From NCBI GenBank assembly GCA_900545275.1, contig UQYG01000006.1, forward strand, positions 102,389-166,388: DNA of 64,000 nucleotides, written 5' to 3'. Position 1 is the stretch's first letter. Each line of letters begins with the position of its first letter. Below the pieces are notes generated by a model, which was not told the DNA's origin, ran no database searches, and saw nothing but the letters and a program-made list of their open reading frames with translations. Both the position numbers and the translations under genes were made by a program. This document shows positions 25,532 through 33,822 of the stretch, in pieces. This DNA is from an uncultured Sutterella sp. (GTDB taxonomy: Bacteria > Pseudomonadota > Gammaproteobacteria > Burkholderiales > Burkholderiaceae_F).

Positions 25532-26923
25532 TTACGATTGGTTGCTGAGGGCGTCGTGCTGCTTCTTGAAAAAAAGCTCGTAGAGCGCGAGACCGAAGAG
25601 AGGCACCAGGAGCCCAAGGGCGGCGGTGACGGGGTCCTTGGTGACCGTGTTGACGATGAGGCCGATCATGATGCAGCAGACGACGATCACAAGGAAGGGG
25701 TAGAGCCACACGCGGTAGGGGCGTTCAAGCGTCGGATACTTGCGGCGCAGCACGATCACCGAGAAGAAGGTCATGCCGTGGAAGATCATGCCGACGACGG
25801 CGACGAGGCTCGTGAGCTCGGAGAGGGTGCGCGAGCTCACCAGGATGATCGCCATAATGGCCGAGGCGAGCTGAGCGTTGATCGGGGTCTTCGAAACCGG
25901 ATGGAGCTTGGCGAAGCTCTTGAAGAGCGCGCCGTCGCGGGCCATGGCGTAGTACATGCGCGGGAAGACCATGATGCAGCCGTTGAGCGAATTGAAGATC
26001 GCGAGAATCATGGCGGTGCCGACGATGATCATGCCGGCCGAACCGAAGAGCTCGTTGGCGGCGTGCGTGCCGAGGTAGAAGTCGCCCCCGTTGACGAGAT
26101 TGACGATCGTGTCGTAGGGCAGAACGCGGTAGACGGCGTAGTTGAAGAGGACGTAGAGGAGGGCGACGCCCGTGATCGAGCCGATCAGAGCGAGCGGAAT
26201 GTTGCGCTTCGGGTTCTTGATTTCCTCAGCGATGTTGTTGAGGTTCGTCCATCCTTCATAGGCCCAGAGGGTGGCGATCACGGCGAAGCCCACCATGCTG
26301 CAGAGTTCGGGAATGCCGGGAAGTTCTCCCGGGAAATAGGTGAGGTCGGGCGATTCGTTCCCCATGAAGAGGCCGCAGACGAGGATGAGCAGAATCGGCA
26401 ACATCTTGAGGATCATGAAGATGTTCTGCACGAGACTGCCGAAACGGATCCCGCAGACGTTCACGCCCGTAAGGAGCAGGATGGCCGAGATGGCGATGAT
26501 TTTCTGCGTAAGCTCGCCGAGCGGCACAAAGCTCGAGATCGCCGCGGCGAAGGCGACGGCGAGGGCCGCGATCGAGCCCGAGGAGGAAAGGCAGAAGTTC
26601 GCGAAGCCGCACATGAAGGCGACGCGTTCGCCGTAGGCTTCGCGCAGGTATACGTAGTAGCCGCCGGCCTTGGGCATCATGGCTCCGAGTTCGGCAAAGC
26701 AGATCCCCGACATGAGGGTGACGAGGCCGCCGATGAGCCAGACGAGAAGGGCGAGGCCGAGGCTCATGCCGCTGCGCTGCAGCACGATGGCGCCGATGTA
26801 GAAGATGCCCGAGCCGATCATGATGCCGGCCAGGACAGAAATGCCGCCGAAGAGCCCGACGTCGCGTCGAAGCTCGGTCTTTTCAGACGAAAGCGCGGCA
26901 AGGTTGTTGCTGTTGGTTGTCAC
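25532..26923 (-). CDS. APC-superfamily amino-acid permease, lysine-riboswitch controlled
   Basis: This is an inner-membrane transporter of 463 residues with about 12 helices. The first helix carries the APC unwinding motif VLAGIMIGSGIFYIG, and the LAELG-type GICFAELGAMMPKAGGYYVYLREAYG segment is typical of the LAT/SteT (YkbA) branch. IATLWAYEGWTNLNNIAEEIKNP is the helix 6 region. The GTG start at 26923 has TTGGAGA upstream. The transcript begins with a lysine aptamer and terminator, so lysine or a close relative is the likely substrate. This is inferred from regulation; the LAT branch also contains Ser/Thr exchangers. It is cotranscribed with the amidohydrolase. Confidence 0.9.
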   Translation of the reverse strand: MTTNSNNLAALSSEKTELRRDVGLFGGISVLAGIMIGSGIFYIGAIVLQRSGMSLGLALLVWLIGGLVTLMSGICFAELGAMMPKAGGYYVYLREAYGERVAFMCGFANFCLSSSGSIAALAVAFAAAISSFVPLGELTQKIIAISAILLLTGVNVCGIRFGSLVQNIFMILKMLPILLILVCGLFMGNESPDLTYFPGELPGIPELCSMVGFAVIATLWAYEGWTNLNNIAEEIKNPKRNIPLALIGSITGVALLYVLFNYAVYRVLPYDTIVNLVNGGDFYLGTHAANELFGSAGMIIVGTAMILAIFNSLNGCIMVFPRMYYAMARDGALFKSFAKLHPVSKTPINAQLASAIMAIILVSSRTLSELTSLVAVVGMIFHGMTFFSVIVLRRKYPTLERPYRVWLYPFLVIVVCCIMIGLIVNTVTKDPVTAALGLLVPLFGLALYELFFKKQHDALSNQS

Positions 26924-26989
26924 GGAAAGTCTCCAAGGGATTGCGCACGCTCTCTTCGGGGCGTGAACGCGAGGGTTTATAAAAGAGAC

Positions 26990-27016
26990 AAAAAAGCCGC
27001 ATCTATCGACGCGGCT
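26990..27016 (-). terminator. riboswitch-controlled intrinsic terminator
   Basis: On the minus strand, AGCCGCGTC (27016-27008) and GATGCGGCT (27003-26995) form a 9-bp stem with one G-U pair and loop GATA, followed by TTTTTT (26995-26990, sharing the last stem base). CGATAG at 27008-27003 is complementary to CTATCG at 27046-27041 in the aptamer, so this hairpin and the P1-alternative pairing exclude each other. Confidence 0.88.
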
Positions 27017-27039
27017 CCATGACAGTGCAGAAACAGCGG

Positions 27040-27204
27040 CCGATAGCTCCTCCGCACGGTATTGCGTGCGGGAGTCCTGCGGATGTTCTCCGCAGAACCA
27101 GCTTCAAAAACCCGTCGGTCTTTGCGCTTCGGCGGTTTGACCTTTTGCCGTCGTCGTCGGGCACCCCCTCGGACGGTTACTCTTTCGCACCGCGCCTCTA
27201 TCCG
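27040..27204 (-). promoter_or_regulatory. lysine riboswitch (L-box) aptamer
   Basis: Read on the minus strand, the leader matches the lysine aptamer consensus block by block. GATAGAGGCGCG (27202-27191) opens P1/P2 and AAGAGTA (27184-27178) is the P2 internal-loop motif. AAAGG...GCCGAAG (GCCGAAG at 27133-27127) opens P3, and GCTGG (27102-27098) follows. P4 is CTGCGGA/TCCGCAG (27095-27077). GGACT is followed by P5 CCGCACG/CGTGCGG (27071-27052), and GGAGGAGCTATC (27053-27042) closes P1. The five-helix junction size of about 165 nt is normal. The predicted outcome is lysine-stabilised P1, free terminator, and expression off. It controls the APC permease and amidohydrolase. Confidence 0.93.
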
Positions 27205-27451
27205 AACTTGTTTGTCGTAGTGTTACTTTCGCAAATTCCCTTCGCCCTGTCCACCCGAGAGGCCGAGAATGTTCGGAGAAAACGGAGTTTTTCATCGGAG
27301 TGCAAAGCCTTTGGGAGGTTTATCTTAGGGCATAGTTGAGAGAAAACTCCCTGCGCAGGCCGCGTTGCGCCTGATGCAAAGGGACTTCCGCCCGCGAAGA
27401 GGCATCCCTATCTTGTAAAATGACGCATTTTCTCAGTAGCGGATTTTGGTC
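27205..27451. other. divergent promoter region, riboswitch RNA and lapB
   Basis: About 250 bp shared by two divergent transcripts. On the plus strand TGTAAAAT near 27414 could be a -10 box for lapB. On the minus strand TAAGATAAA around 27325 is a candidate -10 for the riboswitch transcript. Neither has a convincing -35, so the start sites are unresolved. Confidence 0.35.
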
Positions 27452-28612
27452 ATGGATCTCGAACTTTGGCATCTCATTTTGTTGCCCGTTCTATTTGCGG
27501 CCGGCTGGATCAGCCGGGGCGTCGAAAAACGCCAGAACGAAGCGGAAGTTACGCAGACCCCGGAGGCCTATTCGCAGGGCGTGACGCTCCTTTTGGCCGG
27601 CAAGGAAGACAAGGCGATCGACTGCTTCATCGAAGCGGTGCGGCTTGAACCCGAACGAACGGATCTGCACTTCATTCTCGGGCGCCTCTTTCGCGGCCGC
27701 GGAGAGTTCGCCCGTGCGATCCGCGTACACGAGTCGCTCATGAACAACGCCGACCTCCCGACGGAGGATCGGGTCGAAGCCATTCGAGCCCTGGCGGAAG
27801 ACTTCATGACGGCGGGGCTCTTCGATCGGGCGGAAGAAACCTACCGCATGCTCGCAGACATTCCCGACACGCATCTCGACGCTTTGCGGGCGCTTCTTCG
27901 CATCTACATCATCGAGCACGAATGGACGGCGGCGATCGATACGGCGCGCGCTCTGGAAAAGGAAGCCGAGGAGGACCGTTCACAGGAAATCTCCCACTAC
28001 TATTTGGAGCTCGCCGACACGGCTCTGCGCCAAAAGCGCCTCGACTTTGCGGACGAATGCGTCGACGAAGCCCTGCGCACCGTGGCGCATTCGCCCCGCG
28101 CCTGGGTGACGCGAGGCGTCATTGCGCTCTCGGCGGGCGATGCGGCGAAGGCCGAGGCCGCCTGGCGTCGGCTCCTCGAATTCGCGCCCGAGTATGTGCC
28201 GCTCGTCGCGGGAAAGCTCGCCGACGCGATGGTGGCGCAGGGAAAGAAGGAGGAGGCGCTCGACTTTCTCGTTCGCTGCGGAAACGACCCGGCCGCGACC
28301 GACGCGGTCGACGAAATTCTCACCCGCATCGGCAAGCTCGCGGGCGACGAGAAGGCCCGCGTCTTCGCCGAGGAGATCCTTAAGGCGCATCCGACGCTTG
28401 CCACCTACGGCGCCTACCTCAAAGGCGCGACGGGCGCCTCGCCCAACGAAGAGATGACGAAAATGCTCTCGGGGATGATGCAGCGCTACGCCAAGCGTTT
28501 TTCACGTTACCAGTGCAAGAAGTGCGGCTTTCTCGCCTCGAGCTTTGCGTGGGGGTGTCTCGGTTGCGGCGCCTGGGACAGTTTCCCTCCGCGCAAGATC
28601 GACGAGGCCTGA
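27452..28612 (+). CDS. lapB: lipopolysaccharide assembly protein LapB (YciM)
   Basis: This is a 386-residue inner-membrane TPR protein facing the cytoplasm. It has an N-terminal membrane anchor (LWHLILLPVLFAAGWISRG), repeated TPR units through about residue 330, and a C-terminal rubredoxin-like metal knuckle with CKKCGF and CLGCGAW. LapB recruits FtsH to degrade LpxC and so tunes LPS synthesis; ftsH is about 19 kb downstream. ATG 27452 was chosen over TTG 27446. lapA, normally just upstream, is missing, and lapB is separated from ihfB by the lysine-controlled module on the opposite strand. Confidence 0.94.
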   Translation: MDLELWHLILLPVLFAAGWISRGVEKRQNEAEVTQTPEAYSQGVTLLLAGKEDKAIDCFIEAVRLEPERTDLHFILGRLFRGRGEFARAIRVHESLMNNADLPTEDRVEAIRALAEDFMTAGLFDRAEETYRMLADIPDTHLDALRALLRIYIIEHEWTAAIDTARALEKEAEEDRSQEISHYYLELADTALRQKRLDFADECVDEALRTVAHSPRAWVTRGVIALSAGDAAKAEAAWRRLLEFAPEYVPLVAGKLADAMVAQGKKEEALDFLVRCGNDPAATDAVDEILTRIGKLAGDEKARVFAEEILKAHPTLATYGAYLKGATGASPNEEMTKMLSGMMQRYAKRFSRYQCKKCGFLASSFAWGCLGCGAWDSFPPRKIDEA

Positions 28613-28763
28613 GATTTGTTACAACTCACGAACCTTGCTTTTTCGTGAATCGCCCTCACTCTCTTAGAATGAAGGAATGTCTTTTCCCGCGCCCGAGCCG
28701 GCAGCGCGCGGAAATCAAAAGAACGAAAGAGCCGGCATTTTCGAATCGAACAGTACCACCACC

Positions 28764-29657
28764 ATGTTGAAGCGTTTCGGCTTTCTCTTTTTGGCTAACC
28801 TCGCCGTCTTTCTGATGCTCTCGATCGTGCTCACGGTCGTGCAGATGGTCTTCGGCGTCAATTTCGGCACCATGACGGGCAGGAGTCTCAACATCGGGAC
28901 TCTCTTTGTCTTTTCCATGGTCGTCGGTTTTACGGGCTCGATCATTTCGCTCCTCATGAGCAAGACCATGGCGAAGATGAGCATGGGCCTCACGATGATC
29001 GACACCAGCAATCCGAATCCGGGACTGGAAGCCTGGCTCGTCGACGTCATTCGCCGTCAGTGCGCCAAGGCGGATCTTCCGATGCCCGAAGTCGGCATTT
29101 ATCAGGGCGAACCCAACGCCTTCGCGACGGGCGCCTCGCAGTCGAGCTCCCTTGTGGCGGTTTCGACGGGTCTCCTGGAACTCATGAACCGCGAGGAGGT
29201 CGAGGCCGTCATTGCGCACGAGCTCTCGCACGTCAAGAACGGCGACATGGTCACGCAGACCCTTCTGCAGGGCGTCATGAACACCTTCGTCGTCTTTGCC
29301 TCGCGCCTCATCGGCTGGGTGGTCGACCGCGTCGTGCTGCGCAACGAAGAGGACCGTGCCGGGATCGGCTACTACGTGACGAGCATGGTGCTCGACATCG
29401 TCTTCGGCATGCTCGCCGGGATCGTGGTCGCCTACTTCTCGCGCTATCGCGAATACCACGCCGACGCCGGCGCCGCCCGCATCATGGGCAACGAACGCCC
29501 GATGATCAGTGCCCTGCAGCGCCTGGGCGGGATCGAACCCAACGAACTTCCGGGCGCCGTCAAGGGCTTCGGGATTTCGGGCGGCATCGGTTCGCTTTTT
29601 GCGACGCACCCCTCGATTGAGGAACGCATTGCCGCGCTCGAATCGCACCGCTATTAA
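28764..29657 (+). CDS. htpX: membrane zinc protease HtpX
   Basis: HtpX is a 297-residue M48 metalloprotease of inner-membrane protein quality control. Two hydrophobic hairpins flank the active site (LFLANLAVFLMLSIVLTVV at the start and a pair after residue 150). The zinc motif is HELSH in EAVIAHELSHVKNGD, with the third ligand in REYHADAGAARIMG. It acts alongside FtsH. ATG 28764 gives the E. coli-like start MLKR, whereas a longer frame from 28677 has no support. A terminator follows. Confidence 0.95.
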   Translation: MLKRFGFLFLANLAVFLMLSIVLTVVQMVFGVNFGTMTGRSLNIGTLFVFSMVVGFTGSIISLLMSKTMAKMSMGLTMIDTSNPNPGLEAWLVDVIRRQCAKADLPMPEVGIYQGEPNAFATGASQSSSLVAVSTGLLELMNREEVEAVIAHELSHVKNGDMVTQTLLQGVMNTFVVFASRLIGWVVDRVVLRNEEDRAGIGYYVTSMVLDIVFGMLAGIVVAYFSRYREYHADAGAARIMGNERPMISALQRLGGIEPNELPGAVKGFGISGGIGSLFATHPSIEERIAALESHRY

Positions 29658-29682
29658 TCATTGACTGCAGTTTCATAAAGAG

Positions 29683-29714
29683 GGCTCGCTTCGCTCGACG
29701 AGGCGGGCCTTTTT
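29683..29714 (+). terminator. intrinsic terminator after htpX
   Basis: GGCTCGCTTCG and CGAGGCGGGCC form an 11-bp stem with G-U pairs around CTCGA, followed by TTTTTG. Confidence 0.82.
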
Positions 29715-29949
29715 GTTAGCCGGCAGTTGTCGTCTCCGTTTGCCCTTCGCCTCGAAAGCGGAAGACGCCGTGTGCCGGAGACCGTCGCGGACGAGAGGAA
29801 TAGGAAGGCTTCGACACCACGGAGGATTTCTCTGCGTTCGGGGAGATCGGAACACGACGATGCACGGGCGACACCGAGTTCGGACGACAAAAATCGCTAT
29901 GAAGTCGCCATCTTCACCTCATAGGGTGAAAGTCAGATTCCTTCATGAG
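29715..29949. other. intergenic between convergent transcripts, no gene seen
   Basis: About 235 bp between the htpX terminator and the MATE terminator. It contains no convincing frame with an SD and no recognised RNA. CACC and GGGTG form a minor hairpin near 29920. Confidence 0.4.
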
Positions 29950-29950
29950 A

Positions 29951-29983
29951 AAAGCCGAGGCGGCGGACCGCTTCGGCTTTTTC
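29951..29983. terminator. bidirectional terminator at the end of the MATE gene
   Basis: AAAGCCGAGGCGG and CCGCTTCGGCTTT form a 13-bp stem with loop CGGA and one G-U pair. T-runs on both ends let it serve the minus-strand MATE transcript and back up the htpX terminator. Confidence 0.75.
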
Positions 29984-29998
29984 GGGATCATTCCGTCG

Positions 29999-31408
29999 TC
30001 AGGCGCGCGCCTCGCGAATGACGCGCTCTACCTCTTCGGGCGAATGGTGTTCGTCGCGCGAGCGCTGACGCCCCACCCAGAGGGCCATGGCGAGAAGCGA
30101 AAGCCCCGTGAGGATGAGGCCCACGGCCGTGGCGCCCCAGAAGCCGAAAGCGCCGTACGGCCCGCCCGCCCATTCGGCGCCGAAGGCGAGCTGATAGCCG
30201 ATCCCGATCCCCACGCCCCAGAGCATGATGCCGTAGATGAACATCGGAGCGCGCGTGACGCGGTAGCCGCGAAGCGCGAAGCTCGAGACGGCCTGCATGG
30301 CGTCGAAGACGTGGTAGGTGCAGCCGAAGGCGACGAGAGCCGCCGCGGTGGCCGCCACGCCGGCGTCGCTCGTGTAGAGGGCGATGATGTTTCCCTTGAA
30401 GAGGTAGAGAAGCGTCGCCAACACCGCCGCGATGACGATGGAGATCTTGAGCGTGCGGCGCAGAATGAATTCAGCCACCGCTGGCCAGCGCGCGCCGAGC
30501 GACTGCGAAATGAGGACCGACGAGGCGATGCCGAGTGAGAGCGGCACCATGTAAAGCATCGACGTGAGGTTCGCCACGATCTGGTGGGCCGAGACGGTTT
30601 CTTCGCCGAGACGCGAGATGAAGATCGCCATGAGCGTGAAGCTCGAGACTTCAAAGAAGGTGGAGAGCCCCATGGGCACGCCCACATGAAGGTGGTTCTT
30701 CAGCAACTCCCAGCGGGGACCGGCGATTTTCTCCACGTGCATCGGACGGTAGAACTTGCCGAACTTCCAGATTACAAGGAAGGCAAAGAGCGAGAGCCAG
30801 GAGAGAACGAAGAAGGAGACGCCCGCGCCGCCCCCGCCCATTGCGGGAAAGCCGAGCCATCCGTACATAAAGACCGCGTTCAACGGCGCTTTGAGGGCAA
30901 GCATGCCGAGCGACACCCACATCGTGATGCGGGGACGCGAAACGGCGGCGTTGAGAGCGATGAAGCAACGCCCGAGCAGACTCGCCGGAAGGGCGAAGGC
31001 CGTCCAGCGGATGAACTGTGCCGCCATGTCGGCCACTTCGCCTTTGGCGCCTCCGAGTTCGATCCAGAAATCGGTGTTGAGCAACAGCGGAACGCCGATT
31101 GCCATGAGGACGAGCGAGAGCCAGAAGCTCTGATTGAGTTCCTCTCCGATGGCGCGGAATTTGCGCGCGCCGAAGTGGTGACCTGCGATCGGACTCAGGC
31201 CCATGAGGACGCCGACGAGCCCCATAAGGACCGAAATCGTCGTGGCGATGCCGAGCGCGATGGCGGCGAGATGCTCTTTCCCGAGATGACCGGCCATGAT
31301 GGTGTCGATCGTTCCGCTCCCCACGATCGCGATGTTTGCGATCCAGATGGGGCCGGCCAGTTTGGCGAGGGCTTTGAGGGAGGTGTCGGGAGGAAGAAGT
31401 TTCGTCAT
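29999..31408 (-). CDS. MATE-family multidrug/cation antiporter
   Basis: This is a 469-residue inner-membrane exporter with twelve predicted helices in two MatE repeats. Landmarks are the first-helix IWIANIAIVGSGTIDTIMAGHLG, SPIAGHHFGARKFRAIG, the second-repeat GVPMGLSTFFEVSSFTLMAIFISRLG and the SVLISQSLGARWPAVAE loop. Relatives such as NorM exchange cationic drugs for Na+ or H+; the exact substrates cannot be predicted. It lies 17 bp after the PMT-like gene on the same strand and may be cotranscribed with it. Confidence 0.9.
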   Translation of the reverse strand: MTKLLPPDTSLKALAKLAGPIWIANIAIVGSGTIDTIMAGHLGKEHLAAIALGIATTISVLMGLVGVLMGLSPIAGHHFGARKFRAIGEELNQSFWLSLVLMAIGVPLLLNTDFWIELGGAKGEVADMAAQFIRWTAFALPASLLGRCFIALNAAVSRPRITMWVSLGMLALKAPLNAVFMYGWLGFPAMGGGGAGVSFFVLSWLSLFAFLVIWKFGKFYRPMHVEKIAGPRWELLKNHLHVGVPMGLSTFFEVSSFTLMAIFISRLGEETVSAHQIVANLTSMLYMVPLSLGIASSVLISQSLGARWPAVAEFILRRTLKISIVIAAVLATLLYLFKGNIIALYTSDAGVAATAAALVAFGCTYHVFDAMQAVSSFALRGYRVTRAPMFIYGIMLWGVGIGIGYQLAFGAEWAGGPYGAFGFWGATAVGLILTGLSLLAMALWVGRQRSRDEHHSPEEVERVIREARA

Positions 31409-31425
31409 AGGAACAGGCGAAAAGG

Positions 31426-33147
31426 TTATTCGGAGCGCACGACGACGAAGCGTTCGGTCGTGTTGGCGCGGGACGCGGATTCGCCGATGACATCGGACGG
31501 CTCTGTCAGGCGGTCGCGCAGGCGAAGCACTCGGTAGCGGCAGACCTGGTCCTCACGGGCCGTAAAGGTCAGAGCCGAACCGTAGGAGAAGATCGCGCGG
31601 ATGCCCGGAGGAACGTCCGCAAGCGAAACGCAGTCGTTCGGGGCGATGCCGGCAGAACGGATCGTCGCGTCGACGGAGGCGACGACGGGCAGATAGCTTC
31701 GGTTGCGGTCGATCACGTCGTGAAAGAGTCCCATCGTGATGACGAGTGACGTCGTGAGGCCGAAGGCCGCAAGCCAGGGACCGCGCCAGACGACGATCGG
31801 CCGGTGCGTGAGGCGCCAGACGACGAAGACGATCCAAAGCGTCGTCATCAGAAGGGCGAACCAGAAGCCGAAGCCGATCGTCGGCTGTGCGGCGGGGGCG
31901 AGGCGCGCAATCGAAACGGCCATCTTCGGTGCAAAGTTCGTCGTCCAAGCGAGCCAATAGGTCCAGAGCGTCAGGGCCGTGAGCGTGAAGATCGAGACGG
32001 AGAACCAGTCGAGCACGTTCGCCTTGGCGCTTCGGAGCGTGAAGAGACCGAAGGAGGCAAGCACGGCCAGGGGCGGCAGAAAGACGATGAAGACCGTGTC
32101 GGCCGTCTGCGAAGAGGAGAAAAGCACGGCGAAGATCGAAACCGCGATTGCGACGATCGGAATCGAGAGGTGCGTGCGCGTCAGCGCATGGCGCCACTTC
32201 CAGAGAGCGGCGAGAACGAGCGGCCACAAGGGGCAGAGGAACCAGACGAAGTTGCGCAGGAACCAACTGAAGGTTTCCGGTCCTGCGATGCCGAAGAGCG
32301 ACGCCTGCGTGTCGGCCCAGCCCCGGAACCAGGCGCCCGCTTCGTCGGGGGCGAGACCGTAGGCGAGCGCGGGCCAGAGCGAAACCGTGAGGACGGCCGA
32401 GCCGATCAGGCTCGCGCAGCGCAGGTCCGCGTTTCCGGGAAAGTCCTTCACGACCGCGTGCACGGTAAGCGCCGCGGCAAAGAGCCAGACGCCGCCGAAA
32501 AGAGTCGACGAGAGCACGGCCGCGCCGGCTGCGGCACCCGCGATGGCAAAGCCGATCACCGGGCGCTTGAGGGCCTTGGTGAGGCCGTAGAACATGACGC
32601 AGGAGAGCGCGAGGAGCACCGTAGCGGGCGTGGGTTCGTGAAAGCCCCGCACGAGACCGAAAGTGGCGATGAAGAGAAGTACCGCGCAGTCGGCCGTCAC
32701 GCGTCCGTAGTCTTTGGGATTTGCTTCGTCGCCGAAGGGAAAGCGAAGGGGCTGCGCCTCAGGTCGGCGCGCGATGTGCCAGGTCCCGTACCAGAGGGTC
32801 GAGAGAGCGAGCGCAAACCAGAAAAGACTCGCGCAGCGAAGGGCCGTGAGTTCGCCCAAAAGCGGTCCGAAGACCGAGAGAAAGAAGGCCGAAACCCAGG
32901 CGGTCAAGGGCCCGTTGTGCCAGTCGGGCACGCCCGTAATGGTCGGAAGCAAAAAGTCCGACGCGCGCCCGCCGCGGAGCATTTCCATCGCGACGCCGAA
33001 GTTTTCGGCGTCCCGCAGCGTCCAAAAGTCGAGCACCCCGAAGACGTTGCCGATGAAGACGGCGAGAAGTCCGAGAAGGGCGTAGCGGGGAAGTGCGCGG
33101 GCCGCTTCGCGGGACATCTTGACGGGGGTGATTTTCTCCAGATGCAA
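31426..33147 (-). CDS. ArnT/PMT-like membrane glycosyltransferase
   Basis: This is a 573-residue polytopic protein with about 11-12 helices. An early lumenal loop has DAENFGVAMEMLRGG and PDWHNGPLTAWVSAFF. The D-x-E/N pair there and the W-H-N-G-P-L string resemble the catalytic loop of the GT83/ArnT family, which moves sugars from polyprenyl-phosphate donors. A soluble C-terminal part of about 90 residues follows. A TTG start at 33147 is preferred because AAGGAG lies six bases upstream. A GTG at 33201 would fall in the L31 terminator tail, and ATG 33117 is the other option. Lipid A modification is possible but unproven. Confidence 0.78.
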   Translation of the reverse strand: MHLEKITPVKMSREAARALPRYALLGLLAVFIGNVFGVLDFWTLRDAENFGVAMEMLRGGRASDFLLPTITGVPDWHNGPLTAWVSAFFLSVFGPLLGELTALRCASLFWFALALSTLWYGTWHIARRPEAQPLRFPFGDEANPKDYGRVTADCAVLLFIATFGLVRGFHEPTPATVLLALSCVMFYGLTKALKRPVIGFAIAGAAAGAAVLSSTLFGGVWLFAAALTVHAVVKDFPGNADLRCASLIGSAVLTVSLWPALAYGLAPDEAGAWFRGWADTQASLFGIAGPETFSWFLRNFVWFLCPLWPLVLAALWKWRHALTRTHLSIPIVAIAVSIFAVLFSSSQTADTVFIVFLPPLAVLASFGLFTLRSAKANVLDWFSVSIFTLTALTLWTYWLAWTTNFAPKMAVSIARLAPAAQPTIGFGFWFALLMTTLWIVFVVWRLTHRPIVVWRGPWLAAFGLTTSLVITMGLFHDVIDRNRSYLPVVASVDATIRSAGIAPNDCVSLADVPPGIRAIFSYGSALTFTAREDQVCRYRVLRLRDRLTEPSDVIGESASRANTTERFVVVRSE

Positions 33148-33199
33148 GAGACGCTCCTTGTCCGCGGAGGGCGGGGTGAAAAATACGGGAAACAAAGAC

Positions 33200-33235
33200 A
33201 CAAAGAGGGGAGTTCTCCCGTAAGAGAAACTCCCC
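33200..33235 (-). terminator. intrinsic terminator after L31
   Basis: On the minus strand, GGGGAGTTTCTC and GAGAACTCCCC pair around TTACGG, followed by TCTTTGTG. Confidence 0.7.
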
Positions 33236-33279
33236 TGCTATTGTGTCGCAGACGCCCTTCGAAGGGAAGGGCGCGGCAA

Positions 33280-33567
33280 TTACTTGGCGGCCTTGGCAGC
33301 CTGAGCGGCGGCGTTCATGGCCTGCTGCTTGGCGGCGAACTTGGCGCGGAACTTTTCGACGCGGCCGGCTTCAACGATGCGGGTCTGGGCGCCCGTATAG
33401 AACGGGTGGCTTTCCGACGACGTATCGAGCTTGAACATCGGGTAGGTCTTGCCGTCGATTTCAACCGTTTCCTTCGTCTGAACGGCGGAACGGATGATGA
33501 ACGTCTTGTTGATGGAGAGGTCCACGAAGGCGACTTCGCGATATTCGGGGTGAATGTTCTGCTTCAT
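33280..33567 (-). CDS. rpmE2: 50S ribosomal protein L31 type B
   Basis: This is a 95-residue L31 protein, longer than the classical zinc-binding form and with no cysteine at all, so it is the zinc-independent type B. Landmarks are MKQNIHPEYREV, FIIRSAV and the DTSSESHPFYTG segment shared by the family. The Ala/Lys-rich tail after residue 80 is extra. In Enterobacteria type B copies are often induced by zinc limitation through Zur; I see no clear Zur box here. It is transcribed alone toward the PMT-like gene. Confidence 0.95.
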   Translation of the reverse strand: MKQNIHPEYREVAFVDLSINKTFIIRSAVQTKETVEIDGKTYPMFKLDTSSESHPFYTGAQTRIVEAGRVEKFRAKFAAKQQAMNAAAQAAKAAK

Positions 33568-33822
33568 TTTGCTAAATACCTTGTTTTCGTTTGTCGGTCG
33601 CCCTGGTCGCCTTACGAGTCCGCCCGGATTCGCCGGGTCTTACGACAGGCATGCCTACCCACGTGCCAACTGGAAAGGCGGAATTATGGCACAAGGCGAA
33701 CTTCGGTGCAAACGGATTCGTATTTTTTCTTTTTCTTCGTCTCGGGGCTTAAGAGCGGCACAAGAGTCGCCTGTTACAATCGCGCACATTCTCTTTTTTT
33801 CATCTTTTCGAAAGAAATCACC

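Noticed and set aside
27040..27204. Glycine riboswitch, c-di-GMP aptamer, 6S RNA or RNase P RNA
   Set aside because: CCGAAG and GCAAA pieces resemble the glycine aptamer, but the block order (GATAGAGG, AAGAGTA, GCCGAAG, GCTGG, GGAGGAGCTATC) fits the lysine aptamer throughout. The RNase P core GAGGAAAGTCC is absent.
33117..33201. GTG 33201 as the start of the PMT-like gene
   Set aside because: It lies in the U-tract of the L31 terminator and has no SD; TTG 33147 has AAGGAG at the right distance.
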